DNA of 64,000 nt from Lineus longissimus (Eukaryota > Nemertea > Pilidiophora > Heteronemertea > Lineidae), in contig NC_088323.1 of assembly GCF_910592395.1 (NCBI RefSeq), positions 15,855,501 through 15,919,500 of the forward strand, in the 5' to 3' direction. The position numbers and the translations under genes are program-made. This document shows positions 22,174-33,576 of the stretch, piece by piece (the stretch's first letter is position 1; each line of letters opens with the position of its first letter). The notes below the pieces were generated by a model. The model saw only the letters and a program-made list of their open reading frames with translations. It was not told the origin of the DNA and searched no databases.

Positions 22174-22533
22174 TAGCATTCCGCGAAGTTACTATTTATA
22201 GCTCACAAGGTTATTTGCATTGATGACGTTTTAGTCACGTGACAGTCGGACATCGACACTTATTTCTACGCATTTAAGCTTATTTCAAAGTCAATTATCT
22301 TTGACCCTGCATTGTTTTTAGCATGAATGATACCATAGAGTCAGAGAGAGAAATATTCTGAACAATTATGTAGTATTTCCAACACTCGGACATGTGCCAG
22401 ATTGAATCTAACTGCCCTAGTTAGAAAGTCTGAATCCATTACGAAACCGCATGTTTGTCCGACATTCCCTGTAATTCAGCGATGGGGAAATAGAGGGCAG
22501 CAGCTGCAGTGACGTCATCTTCGCGGAATGCTA
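22174..22533 (+). mobile_element. MITE family D copy 1, perfect 15-bp ends
   Basis: TAGCATTCCGCGAAG at the left and CTTCGCGGAATGCTA at the right are exact inverted repeats. The 360-bp element is closely similar to the reverse complement of 52538-52866 across its length, including TCACGTGACAGTCGGACATC, ATTATGTAGTATTTCCAACA and GAATCCATTACGAAACCGCA. No coding capacity. Confidence 0.85.
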
Positions 22534-22639
22534 TTGTGAGTTCTTACAAGTTCTTCGTAGTCCACGTACTGTTTTGGCATAAATCATGAGTGTAAGCAGA
22601 ATGACTTTTTCTAAAAGACCTTATAATGTATTGTAACAG

Positions 22640-22741
22640 GGAAAAACATCAAATCCCTTTAGCTCAGTAGGTAGAGTGATGGCCTTATAAGCGAGGGGTC
22701 CCCGGTTCAATCCCCGGTTGGACCTTGATGTTTTTCCTCTG
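22640..22741 (+). pseudogene. tRNA-like unit (UAU position) enclosed by a 13-bp inverted repeat
   Basis: TAGCTCAGTAGG (A box) and GGTTCAATCCCC (B box) lie in tRNA-like spacing, with anticodon loop CTTATAA (UAU). The acceptor and anticodon stems do not close. The unit is enclosed by GGAAAAACATCAA (22640-22652) and its perfect inverse TTGATGTTTTTCC (22725-22737). Most of the unit, including the right repeat, matches copy 1 at 12856-12945, which lacks the left repeat. Confidence 0.75.
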
Positions 22742-23350
22742 ATCTGGCGTATAGATTATTATAGTCCTAGTATATGTACCAACTTTTAGAAAGTTAGCGA
22801 AAATCTTATTCAGCTAGCCAGGAATAAAATGAAATTTTGCCGATGAAAAAAATAGATAAGACGATAGAGTTAATATATCACCTGTGAACTTTTTGGTGTC
22901 ATTGCAAACCATTCTTCGCAACATCACCAACTGGTGACTGAGCCCTATCGCCAAATGATTACATCTATCCATTTTGGAGATTGTAGCTTCATATTATGTT
23001 CTATATGGAAATACGCCTCTCCCGTTTTGATCATGCGAGGAACAATATTAGTTGAATTAATTGTATTGGTTCTGCTTGGAGGAAGATTTGGAAATGCATG
23101 ATCCACCAGAATATTGCTAGTTTATTATTATTCGTCTTGATCTGTCTGATACTGGCATCATACTGGACATGCTGCTGATATGACGTATTCGTCAGTGGGT
23201 AAAACGATACTCGTGTTTTACCTCCAAAATCGTGCAATGTCTTTAATTATTGCGCACTGCAAGTGTTTTTGACATGTTTCATACATTTTCATGTACATCG
23301 CTACTTGGAACATCACATTGTAAACAACAGAGAGCTGAGTTAGATCAGTT
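22742..23350. other. Unassigned non-coding stretch
   Basis: No gene or clear repeat seen. Confidence 0.4.
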
Positions 23351-23477
23351 CATTGGCTAATATTTATAAAGACTAGTAAATGCTTTTACTACAGTTTTCT
23401 ACAGAGATGGCTAGTGTTAATGTACATGAAGTTTAAAGTAAAAGCATTTACTGGTCTTTTATAAATATCAGCCATTG
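23351..23477. mobile_element. Hairpin MITE family E copy 1
   Basis: About 127 bp with ~38-bp arms. The left arm contains AGTAAATGCTTTTA and the right arm TAAAAGCATTTACTGG; the outer ends read CATTGGCTAATATT and ATATCAGCCATTG. The loop holds AGTGTTAATGTACATGAAGT, which recurs in the copy at 32665-32790. Confidence 0.8.
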
Positions 23478-23812
23478 TCTTACCTTTTGAAAGCTACGGT
23501 CAGTGTTACTTATATCATTCAGCTTTTTTTCTGTTTGCGCTGAATTTGCAGTCAAAACGCCGTTTGCCAATAAAGTACGGTATTATGCTGGAAGTCGACA
23601 GTAATTGTTGAGGAGAAAAAAAGTCATCCATGTGCCGCGGTCATCCAGATATAGGCCAATATATCTGGAAACTTTCCAGTATAGCTTTTGCCGAAAGAGA
23701 CACTTCGTGTCCCACTCCCCACAGGAAAGACGTTAAAAACCTATTTACTTTTAGAAAATCATAGTGGCCTTTACCACACCAAGGTGGTACAAATCCAGGA
23801 CATTTGGAGTCT

Positions 23813-24290
23813 AAAGGCCGCTTTACACATGCAACTTTTTCCAATGAAACATGGAGAAACATTGAGAAACATGAAACATCGAGAAACCTTACCTTGGACG
23901 TTTACACAGTGAAACACTATGAAACAAAAGTCCACTCATATGCATTTGACTTGTCACTTTTAGCCATTTTGGACATGGAGTAAAAATCACATGGCTTTTT
24001 ATCACAGTCTGATTGGCCACAGAGTTGAAATGTAATCGACACTTGTAGAAACTTGATGAAACCTGTCCAGAATTTACGAGCATGTTCGTAAATTGTTTCA
24101 TATTTCTCCTAGTTTCACAAGGTTTCAAGAAAGGGGTTTCATCATGTTTCTTCATGTTTCTTGACCAGTTCACACATGCAACATGAAGAAACTTTTAGGT
24201 TTCATGGTTCAAATTACATAGCCATGCAGTCAAGTTTCTCTTAGTTTCTATGTGTTTCTCCTAAAAAGTTGCATGTGTAAACCGGCCTTA
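23813..24290. mobile_element. ~480-bp transposon-like element with ~27-bp ends
   Basis: Left end AAGGCCGCTTTACACATGCA + ACTTTTT and right end AAAAAGTTGCATGTGTAAAC + CGGCCTT are inverted repeats with one mismatch. The interior is rich in GAAACATG/GTTTCATG words (TGAAACATGGAGAAACATTG), many of them also arranged in inverse. No transposase frame. The superfamily is not determined. Confidence 0.75.
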
Positions 24291-25560
24291 ACTCATGGAC
24301 TATTTCGACGTCATCAATGACGCCCCGGCTTCTCCCTTAGGTCAATGGCTGACATGCGCACGTGCGGGCATGTTTACGATAAGGTCGCAACGATAAACTG
24401 TCCTTAGCGTAAATAATATGTTACGATAATAATACCTGACACACATAATTCCGTCCCATAAGAAGCTGCATCAGAAATGTTTAAAAAAAAATAGAAACAG
24501 CAAAAGTTATGTTTGTTTTATCGACACCCTACCTTCCTGGGTCTGGCTAAGTACCGGCGAAGAAGACATCACCCTAGCAACGACACGTAGATAGCGTCAA
24601 CATTGCCATTCAAACTAGTGGCATCATGACAACTTGAAAAATGCTGCGCATAAAAAACACATAATGTCATAAATATCGCTTTATTGGCCTTTTATTGTTC
24701 GCTGTTATCACGGATACTGTAACAGCTGTAGCAGTAAAGATATTAAAGGACAATATTCTTTGTTGCAAAGATTTATTTCTGAAAATTATAATACTATTTG
24801 GTTCTTCTTAACGGGATTCTTTGATCACGTGACAAAAGTTGCTTGAAATATTATACATGTAGTTCGCTCCGCCATCACCAGGGGACCTGACTTGTCCACA
24901 GCAAGCAGTGTAGTTCACCTGTTTTCCTCAGTGCTGCTAAGTATGAAAGCTACTTCACTAGTGTCGCGACAATAAGTCAATGACATGATGATACCACAGA
25001 CCATTGTCCTTCAAAACCTGCCTAAATCACTCGTAGTCGTGTGCGAATGGTGGCAAACATTACGTCCATTAACTCTTGCCATTTAAGGCCTATTGGTCAC
25101 CCTGAATGACGTTTCGTGGGTGTCAACGTTGTCGAGATTTGGGGAATGAAACTGCTTTTCATTACAATGTCGGTGATAAGTACCAGTTGTGAAAGCAATG
25201 AAAATCTCTCTGCTTCAATAGTCTTATCCAATTTTTTTCAGTGATGGCAATAGGATTTACAACTAGAGAGACCTAAACTTTAGATAATGATCGAACAATT
25301 TTTATATCACTCCGACAGAATCTCATATCGAGGTCACCGGTCCTCCCGACTGTAATTGGTAATTAGATCAAGTTAATTAGTATAAAATTTCAATTTTTAT
25401 CGCCGAGACTACCCCTGTAGCGAAATATACCCGTAACCAGAAGCTGCCTGGCTGCACTTGTCAAACGCTTGAATGTGCACAAGATTTGTGCAGCCGAGTT
25501 AGAACACTGGCCAATTTATGTTTCCTGAGTTTTGGTGCCTTGGACAAGGATTATATTGCT
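24291..25560. other. Unassigned non-coding stretch
   Basis: No gene or clear repeat seen. Confidence 0.4.
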
Positions 25561-25564
25561 GAAT

Positions 25565-25775
25565 TTGCCGGGCGTTTGAACGACGAGGTGCGACGATATG
25601 TGGTGACATCAAGCCCTGTGCTTATTCCCTACCGCGACCCTCGTAACTCATCTTTTATACTCAGATGTACGAGGAATTGGGTTGGCTAAAAAATCATCGA
25701 TAAAATATATTACACTCTTCATTTCGTCGTTCATAGCTCTTCATATTGGTTGAGAAACTTGCCTGATATTATATG
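25565..25775. repeat. Diverged relative of the AGGTTTGCAACCC element
   Basis: Shares GAACGACGAGG..CGAC, CTCGTAA(C/A)TCATCTTTT-like text, TACGAGGAATTGGG / TACAAGGAATTGGGG and TTCATTTCGTCGTTCATAGC against TACTTCGTTGTTCGTAAC with 59283-59502. The outer ends are poorly preserved. Confidence 0.45.
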
Positions 25776-26099
25776 TAAACAGTCCGTATTGCTTACAGAA
25801 GGATTATTACATTTGATATTCCTGCTCAAGTTGGCAAAGTCTCGACAAGAGCCAGCGGTGATGATGAATTGTTTTCCCTTTTTCCCTGGGTGATTTTAAT
25901 GTTGGTAGATCGACGTAAGCATGGTTGGTTTGGCTAGATATTTGGCGTGTGCAGACTTATGATCATTGGAAGGGTGAATTATCTATACGGGTAGCCCGAT
26001 AGTCCTCGTCTTTTTAGGACCGTTGTTACCATACATGGCTGCAAAGCTAGATTTTATACTGAGAGCTACACCTTGTGCGGACACTGGCGCGCAAAAATG

Positions 26100-26645
26100 G
26101 CTTCACAGGGGGAGGGTACGAAGAGTTACACCTTGTACGCCGGCGAGTATCAGCTTCACGAAAGAGGGAGGGGTACGGAGAGTTACACAGTGTACGCCGG
26201 CGAGCATCAGCTTCACGAAGGAGGGAGGGGTACAGAGAGTTACACAGTGTTCGCCGGCGAGCATCAGCTTCACGAAGGAGGGAGGGGTACAGAGAGTTAC
26301 ACAGTGTTTGCCGGCGAGCATCAGCTTCACGAAGGAGGGAGGGGTACAGAGAGTTACACAGTGTTCGTCGGCGAGCATCAGCTTCACGAAGGAGGGAGGG
26401 GTACAGAGAGTTACACAGTGTACGCCGGCGAGCATCAGCTTCACGAAGGAGGGAGGGGTACAGAGAGTTACACAGTGTACGCCGGCGAGTATCAGCTTCA
26501 CGAAGGAGGGAGGGGTACAGAGAGTTACACCTTGTACGCCGGCGAGCATCAGCTTCACGAAGGGGATGGGGCGGGGTACAGAGAGTTACACAGTGTTCGC
26601 CGGCGAGCATCAGCTTCACGAAGGGGATGGGGCGGGGTACATAGA
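26100..26645. repeat. 57-bp minisatellite, about ten units
   Basis: Unit: GAGGGAGGGGTACAGAGAGT, TACACAGTGTACGCCGGCGA, GCATCAGCTTCACGAAG. Most units are 57 bp; the last two carry GGGGATGGGGCGGGG and are about 60 bp. Since 57 is divisible by three, five of six frames stay open for 150-210 codons, each giving a 19-residue repeat (for example TESYTVYAGEHQLHEGGRG). No signal peptide or known domain, and the flanks are not coding-like, so I annotate a satellite. Confidence 0.9.
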
Positions 26646-26689
26646 GCTTCACTGATGGGGGACTATCCGGCTAACAAAGGCTAAGAAAA

Positions 26690-28230
26690 GGGCGTGTTTG
26701 CATAGAGCTTTTAGCGGTGTTCAGACACGCCGACAACTGACTTCGCAAAGGCCAGGTTTTTTCTCGGTCCTACGAACACACTGGCAAACAATGGCTTGGT
26801 GTAGAGCTACGCGGTTTTAGTCTGCACTCTCGGTGCCAGAATCAGAAGGACATTTCAAGTTTGCAAGCATAAACAACACGATGTTGATGTATTCGATTTT
26901 TCAAACATTAACACGAAGTGATTTCATGGTCGTATTCACTCTCTAGATTTGATGCACTTTAATTTGTTTTGAATCGCTCATAAAATTGCTATAATGTGAG
27001 TGAACCGATACCAAAACCAGCGCCAATTAATCATAATCGATGGCTGATGGTGGTGATTTAATCCAATGATTGATTTTTATAGAGGTCGAGGTCACTCTCC
27101 AGTGAAAACTGTAAAATCAAATGGGGTTATGCTTGCAATGCACTTTTAGTATAATTGCGTTGACGACCTCACTGATGAGAGAAGTTCACCTATTTCTGAA
27201 TGCATAATTGACCGGAGCTCACCCTGAAATAATGAAGCAACCAATTTTGGCTAATTTTTATTGAGCATCTTGGGATACCGTATTCACTTTCGAAAAATGA
27301 CCAAAAGGGAAAACTGATGATTAAATTATCTATCGTCACCTGCATATACATGGACATCGAACCGACCGGGGGTTTTGAAATGGACTTGAGTTATAAGTTT
27401 TTATTGTCTAGGTAATTGCATCAGGAACACCAACAGTAACTCCTTGCAGCCAAAAGAGTGTCAGGGGTGATTTTTTTGGTTGGCAAAGCATGACCTGCGC
27501 GGGGCAAGTAGATCCCATTCTTGCAGTTAAGGCCCGCAATAAGCCCCAGGCCACCCGCTGTATGCCCCTTATTTTCGACTCACCCGTACACAGTTATGCC
27601 GCGCAATCTAGTCGGCCGTGTTGAGTGGATAGGAGGTGGGACATGGATACCAGTATTAGGGATTGTGTATGCGAATGCGTGTGTGAGGGGGGGGGGGATT
27701 AAGAAGAAGCAAAAACAAGGAAGTTGGTATTTGAACGTTTAACACCTGCTGAATGGGGTCTATCAAAACCTAGATGCACCACACATCTGATTGAGAATGC
27801 CCCCTCCCGTCGGGTGAGGACTAAGCATCCAAGTAAACGCAGTCCACACAATTTACCAATATTATGCTACCAAATGTTCTTGGCCAATAGCGTAACTCGA
27901 TTCACATCATGTGATTTCAAGTCATCACATCGTATCGGATCCAAAAATGCAATAACGGATCCAAAAAAATGTCGTAACGGATCCTAAAAGGTTTTAATCC
28001 AATCAAAATGAAGTTTACAAATGATCTTGGATGGTCGTCGGTAGTTACGTTTAAGAAACAAATTTGCCATCAATTCAAAAGCAAGATGGCTGCCACTTCA
28101 AGATTTGCAAATTTTACTGAGCAAGAACTTCAGGAATTGATTAGTGATTTAATATTTCATTAAAAACAAATTGTTTCATTATTTTCCTTTGGATTGATGT
28201 CTTTGCCAAGACATTTGGTTGCATAATATA
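26690..28230. other. Unassigned non-coding stretch
   Basis: No gene recognised. A run of ten G lies near 27689-27699, and short GGATCC-containing direct repeats (ACGGATCC) near 27935-27985. Confidence 0.4.
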
Positions 28231-28231
28231 G

Positions 28232-28373
28232 CAAATAGTGGATGTTTAAGGTCGTCCAATATGGAATTTTGCTGGACTCAGAAATGTCATGGCGGACGAG
28301 GCTTTGCGAGTCCGCCATGACATTTCTTCGTCCAGCAAAATTCCATATCGGACTCCCAAACATCCACTATTTG
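28232..28373. mobile_element. Long hairpin, ~65-bp arms, ~12-nt loop
   Basis: The left arm runs CAAATAGTGGATGTTTAAGG ... AATGTCATGGCGGAC and the right arm is its complement (GTCCGCCATGACATTTC ... CATCCACTATTTG) with few mismatches. TATA-like bases on both outer sides could be a small target duplication. Probably a MITE. No second copy in the window. Confidence 0.75.
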
Positions 28374-28660
28374 TATAATGACAGATGTTCCTGCACGCTA
28401 CAGCGAATCAAATGGTCCGAACCTAGCATACCCAATCTACCATTTCATCGAGACTAATGCAATTTAGTTTAAAAGCTGCGTCATAAAATTTCATCCATCC
28501 CGATCTACCCCTAGAGATATTACATAGCGGGTGTGATATTCATAAAATTCAGTTATCAGACTATGAAAGTGAGAAATGTACATTAGATATTTCTGTACTG
28601 GACTGAGGCTTAACACTTTGGTGGATTGCAAATGTTACCAGATCTAGGAATTTAGAGCTT

Positions 28661-28958
28661 GGGGGGTTAAGGGCCTAGCTTTATTTATTTGGGATTATGT
28701 CAGGACATTTGTTCCTTACAGGGTAATTCAGTAGTAGGCCTATTTCCTTTGTGATTCTAATATTGGGTGTAGGCCTATGTGGGTTCTGGGCCATTTGACC
28801 AGTTCATGTCCGTGTGAGAGGTTTAAAATATATATCTATATCATTTACAGGTTAGTGCAGTTTCATTTGTTTTCTGTGTATTTTCATGTTTTGTCATCAT
28901 TGTAAGTGCTTCATTGGGGGGGGGGGGGGGGGGGGGGGTTAAGGGCCTAGCTTTATTT
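28661..28958. repeat. 26-bp direct repeats around a segment ending in a 23-G run
   Basis: GGGGGGTTAAGGGCCTAGCT + TTATTT occurs at 28661-28686 and again at 28933-28958. In the second copy the leading G run has grown to 23 (28916-28938). The 200-odd bases between contain no gene. Confidence 0.8.
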
Positions 28959-29316
28959 TCCTAGAACAAACACAAAGTTAATAGCAAAAGAATGGTGTTA
29001 TCATTCGAGAAGCATATTTTACTCGCAGTGCGCGGTCATACAGTAGGAAATCCGTGAAGTAAATGCTATGGGGTCCAAACTTGTAACTAGGGCCCTGGAC
29101 TCCCAACATAAATGGCGTATTACCCTCCCGTTCCCGTCAACTACATCAAATCGAATATCCCTTCCACTAACTAAATCTCGGAGATGAAGTCGGGGTTTGG
29201 GTTGTAATGTACACAATGCATCGAGTTACGATGTATGCTTTTGTACGAGGGCTTGAAACAACCTAAATCCACTTGAAATATTCCGAAAAGCGTTACTTCC
29301 ATTTCAAGAAATGACA

Positions 29317-29970
29317 TGTTCTATTGGTAAGGAACACCATATTGAAAACAGTGAATGGATATTGTCAACACAGACTTGATCAGCACGGGCTTTTCTCCCT
29401 GACCACAAGGTGTAAGGTTTCCAAGCGTAAGTTCCCATTAACAGTTCAGAGCATATTTCCTGCTAGGAGTTTCAAGCCACCTGATAGATTTCCTCAAACG
29501 ATTTATCAATTACTATATCGTGAAGAAGTGGTTTATTAGTGCAGAACGCCATTTTGTAAACAGTTCATCGGTCAGTGGTCTGGTTTCCTAGCATGACGTT
29601 TTCACTTGCATTCTTCGGAGCATTTCCAAACGACTAAAACCGACGTAGAGGCTATGAGATCGTAATTTTTAACACTCGTAAATCACTAGTTTTATTGGTG
29701 AAGAACATCCTTTTGTAAACACTGCATCGGCTATGTCAACACAGATTTAAGCAGCACGAATTTTATTCCTTGACCAAAAATCTGATGAAGTTTCCAAAGC
29801 ATAAAGTTTCATTGACATTTCAGTGGGCATTTCCTTCGAGCAATTTCACTCCATTTGAAAGACACTCAAACACGCTATTTTCTCTCTCATAAATCACTGG
29901 TTTCATTAGTCAAGACCATCGCTTTGTCAACAACGCTCGGAGAATGTCAATACCGGTTTGGTATTTATGG
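29317..29970. repeat. Diverged tandem repeat, four ~160-215-bp units
   Basis: Unit starts near 29322, 29530, 29691 and 29904 share T(A/T)TTGGT(A/G)A(A/G)GAACA(C/T)C-like text. TGTCAACACAGA(C/T)TTGA/TTTAA, AGCACG and TTTCCAA(A)GC follow in the longer units. It is strongly diverged and non-coding. Confidence 0.5.
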
Positions 29971-30192
29971 ATGTGGGGTAATCAATCTGATCATCAATGA
30001 GATTGTATTAGGAAGCAGGGATATTAGCTTGAACATATAAACCGGGACGACGAGAAACCGTCGGTCAAATTTCTAGAAATAGCCCAGTTCCATTTTGCCG
30101 CCAAGTTCCTGTACCATTCCTGACAGAACTTGGTTTTGTTTTCAACAGATTCGCTTTTGCCGGCAAATATGACGTTTATTTGCCAATGCTAG

Positions 30193-30476
30193 TTTCAGCC
30201 TATCGACCCCCAGTAAAGCTGTAATTCGATTTGAACTGATCTTGACTCTTTGATAAGACAGTAGAACAATGGGAATTTAGGCCTAGGTGCGAGCGGGCTT
30301 TGTTTAAAGACACTATACAGTATATTGGGCTAGGCCTGAATTCTTCAAGCTTCGATGGGAATTTAGGCCAAGGTGCGAGCGGGTTTTGTTGAAAGACAAC
30401 AGACCGTGTATTCGGATAGGCCTGTACTCGTTCAACTGCGAGGTAAACTATGGTAAAGGTCAAAATAACATATTGT
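30193..30476 (+). mobile_element. MITE family A copy, two monomers
   Basis: CCTATCGACCCCCAGTAAAG at the 5' side, then GATAAGACAGTAGAACAATG, two monomers (GTGCGAGCGGGCTTTGTTTA and GTGCGAGCGGGTTTTGTTGA) and a decayed 3' end (GCGAGGTAAAC..GGTCAAAATAAC). Confidence 0.8.
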
Positions 30477-31856
30477 ACAAATTCGAGAAATGGTCCAGTT
30501 GCTTTCGTGATGATGATTACGTTCCTGTATCGTTTTTCCGCCAAACGTAATCTCTCCCGTAAGGGTTCGTTACAGATTTCCCTTTGCCGTATCTTGTTAC
30601 GTCAAGTTCCATATTCCCTAAGGGTCAGGACATTCTACGTGTTTGCCTCCAAGTTGCAAAATGACTTGAGCATCAAAATTAGGGAATCACACTGTGCTGC
30701 AATTTCCAACGCTAACAATATTCATTTATTTATTTATTTATTCACCTGAAGTCTTATCTTCTTGATCATATCTGTTTCAATGTTTGCCTTCCTATCTTTC
30801 CAGGAAGATCAATACTTTATTCAAGCCTCCACCTACTGAGCAAGGTAATATTTCAATTTACAAGTATGACGAAGAACACTCTATTCTTTTTTGCACATTA
30901 ACATCTTAAGCATATGATACGATAGTCGAGGTTGGAGAGTAAATGCATAAATGCAAGCCTCTAACAGAAGAAACTAGAAAAAGCTAAGATGGAGAACATA
31001 GCTCACCTGGAAACCTTTTACACGGGTATCAAATTGTTCAAAAGATTTTACCAACCCACAAATGTCTTCGATAAAAACTACCTCAGTCGTGCCAGTTTAT
31101 TAGGTCAATGAGTTGTTTGTTTGCTGACAAAGCCGCCTGTGATGGGAAATGCCGCCTGAAGAAGGGAGATAATCAGTCAGGGTCTTTTGCAATATTGGGA
31201 GGCTACCTCCCGATCGAGAGTCTGTGGTCAGATGGAATGTTTCGAATAAGGCAAGAATGACGAATCAAACCAATTCGCCGATAAACGCGATGTCTTATTA
31301 GCTGTAATTACGCCAACATTTAATCACGAAATGTTTCGAGAGTTTTGCAGGAGACATCTTAAAAGATGTTATAAAATGTGATTGCCTCCGAGTATTGTCT
31401 TTCGCGCAGAGTGATTCAGATCTGTAGATATGCCAGCGGCGAGCAACATGTCAAATGGGCACTCTGGCTCCTTGTCGCTATCCTCCGCAACGAAAATAGT
31501 CTGCTTCGTGCTATAAGGATTACTCATCTAAGACAGCGATCCCACATGTCTAATGCATCTGAAGACAATATATTCAATACATGTATAATGAAATTGCTAG
31601 AGTTACCCGGTATGTAAAATAGATGTACAGTTCTAATGGGGCTTTATGACGCGGAGCATTCTCAAAGCGCTTTATGACTCTTTACAAGCAGAGTCTCAAA
31701 ACCTTTTTGTTGATCCAATGGACCAGTTGTGATTATAACGAGTGACTATACAGCAATGAATTAAGTCATTGGAATCTTACTCCTATCCGTTTAGCAGGGT
31801 CTGCTTATGACGCGCCTGGACACTGAGGTAATCGAAATTCTACAGCAAAGGTGGTG
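30477..31856. other. Unassigned non-coding stretch with a TTTA microsatellite
   Basis: A short (TTTA)n run lies at 30724-30742. No gene recognised; open frames are under 100 codons. Confidence 0.4.
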
Positions 31857-32194
31857 CCGGTGTAGAAGTTTGAAATGTCCTAGGATAAAATGTCCGGGAA
31901 CAAAGGATTCTATTATGCGCTGAGCTATTGACGGTCATTGCCTCTATAGAACCATATGCCATAATCTGTCAGAATACAATAGGCCCGGACACTTTTTCTA
32001 GGGGGACACTTTTTACTTTTACACCGGTGTAGAAGTTTAAAATGTCCTAGGATAAAATGTCCGGGAACAAAGGATTCTATTATGCGCTTCAATCTCTGAG
32101 CTATTGACTGTCAGGGTCTCTATAGAACCATATTGCAGAATACAATAGGGCCGGACACTTTTTCCAGGGGGGACACTTTTTACTTTTACACCGG
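31857..32194. mobile_element. MITE family C dimer sharing one terminus
   Basis: Two ~171-bp copies (31857-32027 and 32024-32194) are joined head to tail so that the end of the first (ACTTTTTACTTTTACACCGG) and the start of the second (CCGGTGTAGAAGTTTAAAAT) share the bases CCGG. Each has ends CCGGTGTAGAAGTTT and ACTTTTACACCGG. The interiors agree closely (GTCCTAGGATAAAATGTCCG, GGAACAAAGGATTCTATTAT). A decayed fragment lies at 41038-41140. Confidence 0.85.
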
Positions 32195-32664
32195 TCGCAG
32201 TAAAGTAGCTGGTCCTACTAGGTTACAAGTCAAGTCATGCCTTAATTACTGAACCATCATTTATCGGATCGCATCTGATACGAACAACACTATACAATCT
32301 CTCTCCTCAAACTATCTAACGACCACAATGTAGACGCCTACGGTGAACTAATATTATCATCTCAATCGCTGAAAAAAATATTTTGTCATATCAGCATTTG
32401 GTAATAAACTTTCCATCAGATATATGAACATGATGATGTCTTTATAATGTCAGATCGGCTCCTCTCGATTGGCAGGTCCCAGGCGATCGCATTTCAACTG
32501 ATTCGCGATGACATTTAAAGGCGGGTTTCGGCAGATGCTCCGGCGCGATCAATGGAGAATACTTAGCGAAATTTGCACTTCAATGTGCGGAGTAATTTGC
32601 GCTTTAACGTGCGTTGTGCGTCTCTGAGGGCACACAAATTGTGAGGTTAGTCTTAAAACTATGA

Positions 32665-32790
32665 CATTGGGTGATATGAATAAAGGCTAGCAAATGCTTT
32701 TACTTCAATTTTGTACAAAAAGGCCTAGTGTAAATGTACATGGAGTTTTAGATAAAAGCATTTGCTACTCTTTATTCATATCACCCATTG
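32665..32790. mobile_element. Hairpin MITE family E copy 2
   Basis: 126 bp. The outer ends are CATTGGGTGATATGAATAAA and TTTATTCATATCACCCATTG, and the inner stems are CAAATGCTTTTA and TAAAAGCATTTG. The loop holds AGTGTAAATGTACATGGAGT, close to copy 1 at 23351-23477. Confidence 0.85.
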
Positions 32791-33206
32791 ACTCTGTGCA
32801 GGCGCGAAATTTATGCTTGGCTTGCACTGTCTGTCTTTATCTGTAAGCCATGCAATTAGCGGAAAGAGTTAGTCTTAAAAACATGACCTCGAAATATGTG
32901 TAGGCGTTCCGATAAGTTCAGGTGTTATGCTTGGACGCTGACTGCCGAGCATAGTCATTATTTCACGATGACCGAAAATGCCATTGCAAAGCTTGTATAG
33001 TCCTTTTCAAAGCTTTATTGAGCACCAGACATCATGAAATGGACGAATAACAATAACTCAATTCTGTATACATTTGGGACTAACAAAAGCTGGCGTCGAG
33101 TATAGTGACTGCGGAATTCTATTTCTTTCTCAAACTTACTCATTTTCTCTCTCGGTGGCATTTTGCTTGCCTTGACATAGGGACTGGCATTACATTTACT
33201 TATCTG

Positions 33207-33376
33207 CCGGTGTGGCGGGGATAGTAGTCCTAGGGCTGATAGTCCGTGTAACAATAGCCCGCATTGCTAAATGTTTTGGTTAGGGTTAGCGGTACAATAG
33301 ATCATGCTGCTTAATTGGTCAAATACAATGCTGCCGGACTATGACTCCAGGGGGACTATATCCGCTGTCACACCGG
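33207..33376. mobile_element. MITE family B copy 2
   Basis: Ends CCGGTGTGGCGGGGATAGTA and TATATCCGCTGTCACACCGG. The interior is nearly identical to the copies at 19180, 39010 and 62276. It lies directly before a family A copy. Confidence 0.85.
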
Positions 33377-33389
33377 CTCTGGCCTTTTG

Positions 33390-33576
33390 ATGACCCTGAA
33401 AGGTGTTCAGTGGGGTCGGTGTAATCAAGATTTCCTCCGATGACCCATTGGTAAGACAGTAGAACAATGGGAATTTAGGCCTAGTTGCGAGCGGGTTTTG
33501 TTTAAATACAATAGATCGTGTATTGGACAAGGCCTGAATTCGTTTACCTCTGAGGTAAGGGGCAATTGGCGTAATG
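33390..33576 (+). mobile_element. MITE family A copy, one monomer
   Basis: Contains ATTGGTAAGACAGTAGAACA, TTGCGAGCGGGTTTTGTTTA and GGACAAGGCCTGAATTCG. It ends GAGGTAAGGGGCAATTGGCG followed by TAATG. Confidence 0.8.

Noticed and set aside
33285-33297. Telomere-like GGTTAGGGTTAG
   Set aside because: It is a fixed part of the family B MITE (also at 39080 and 62345), not an array.
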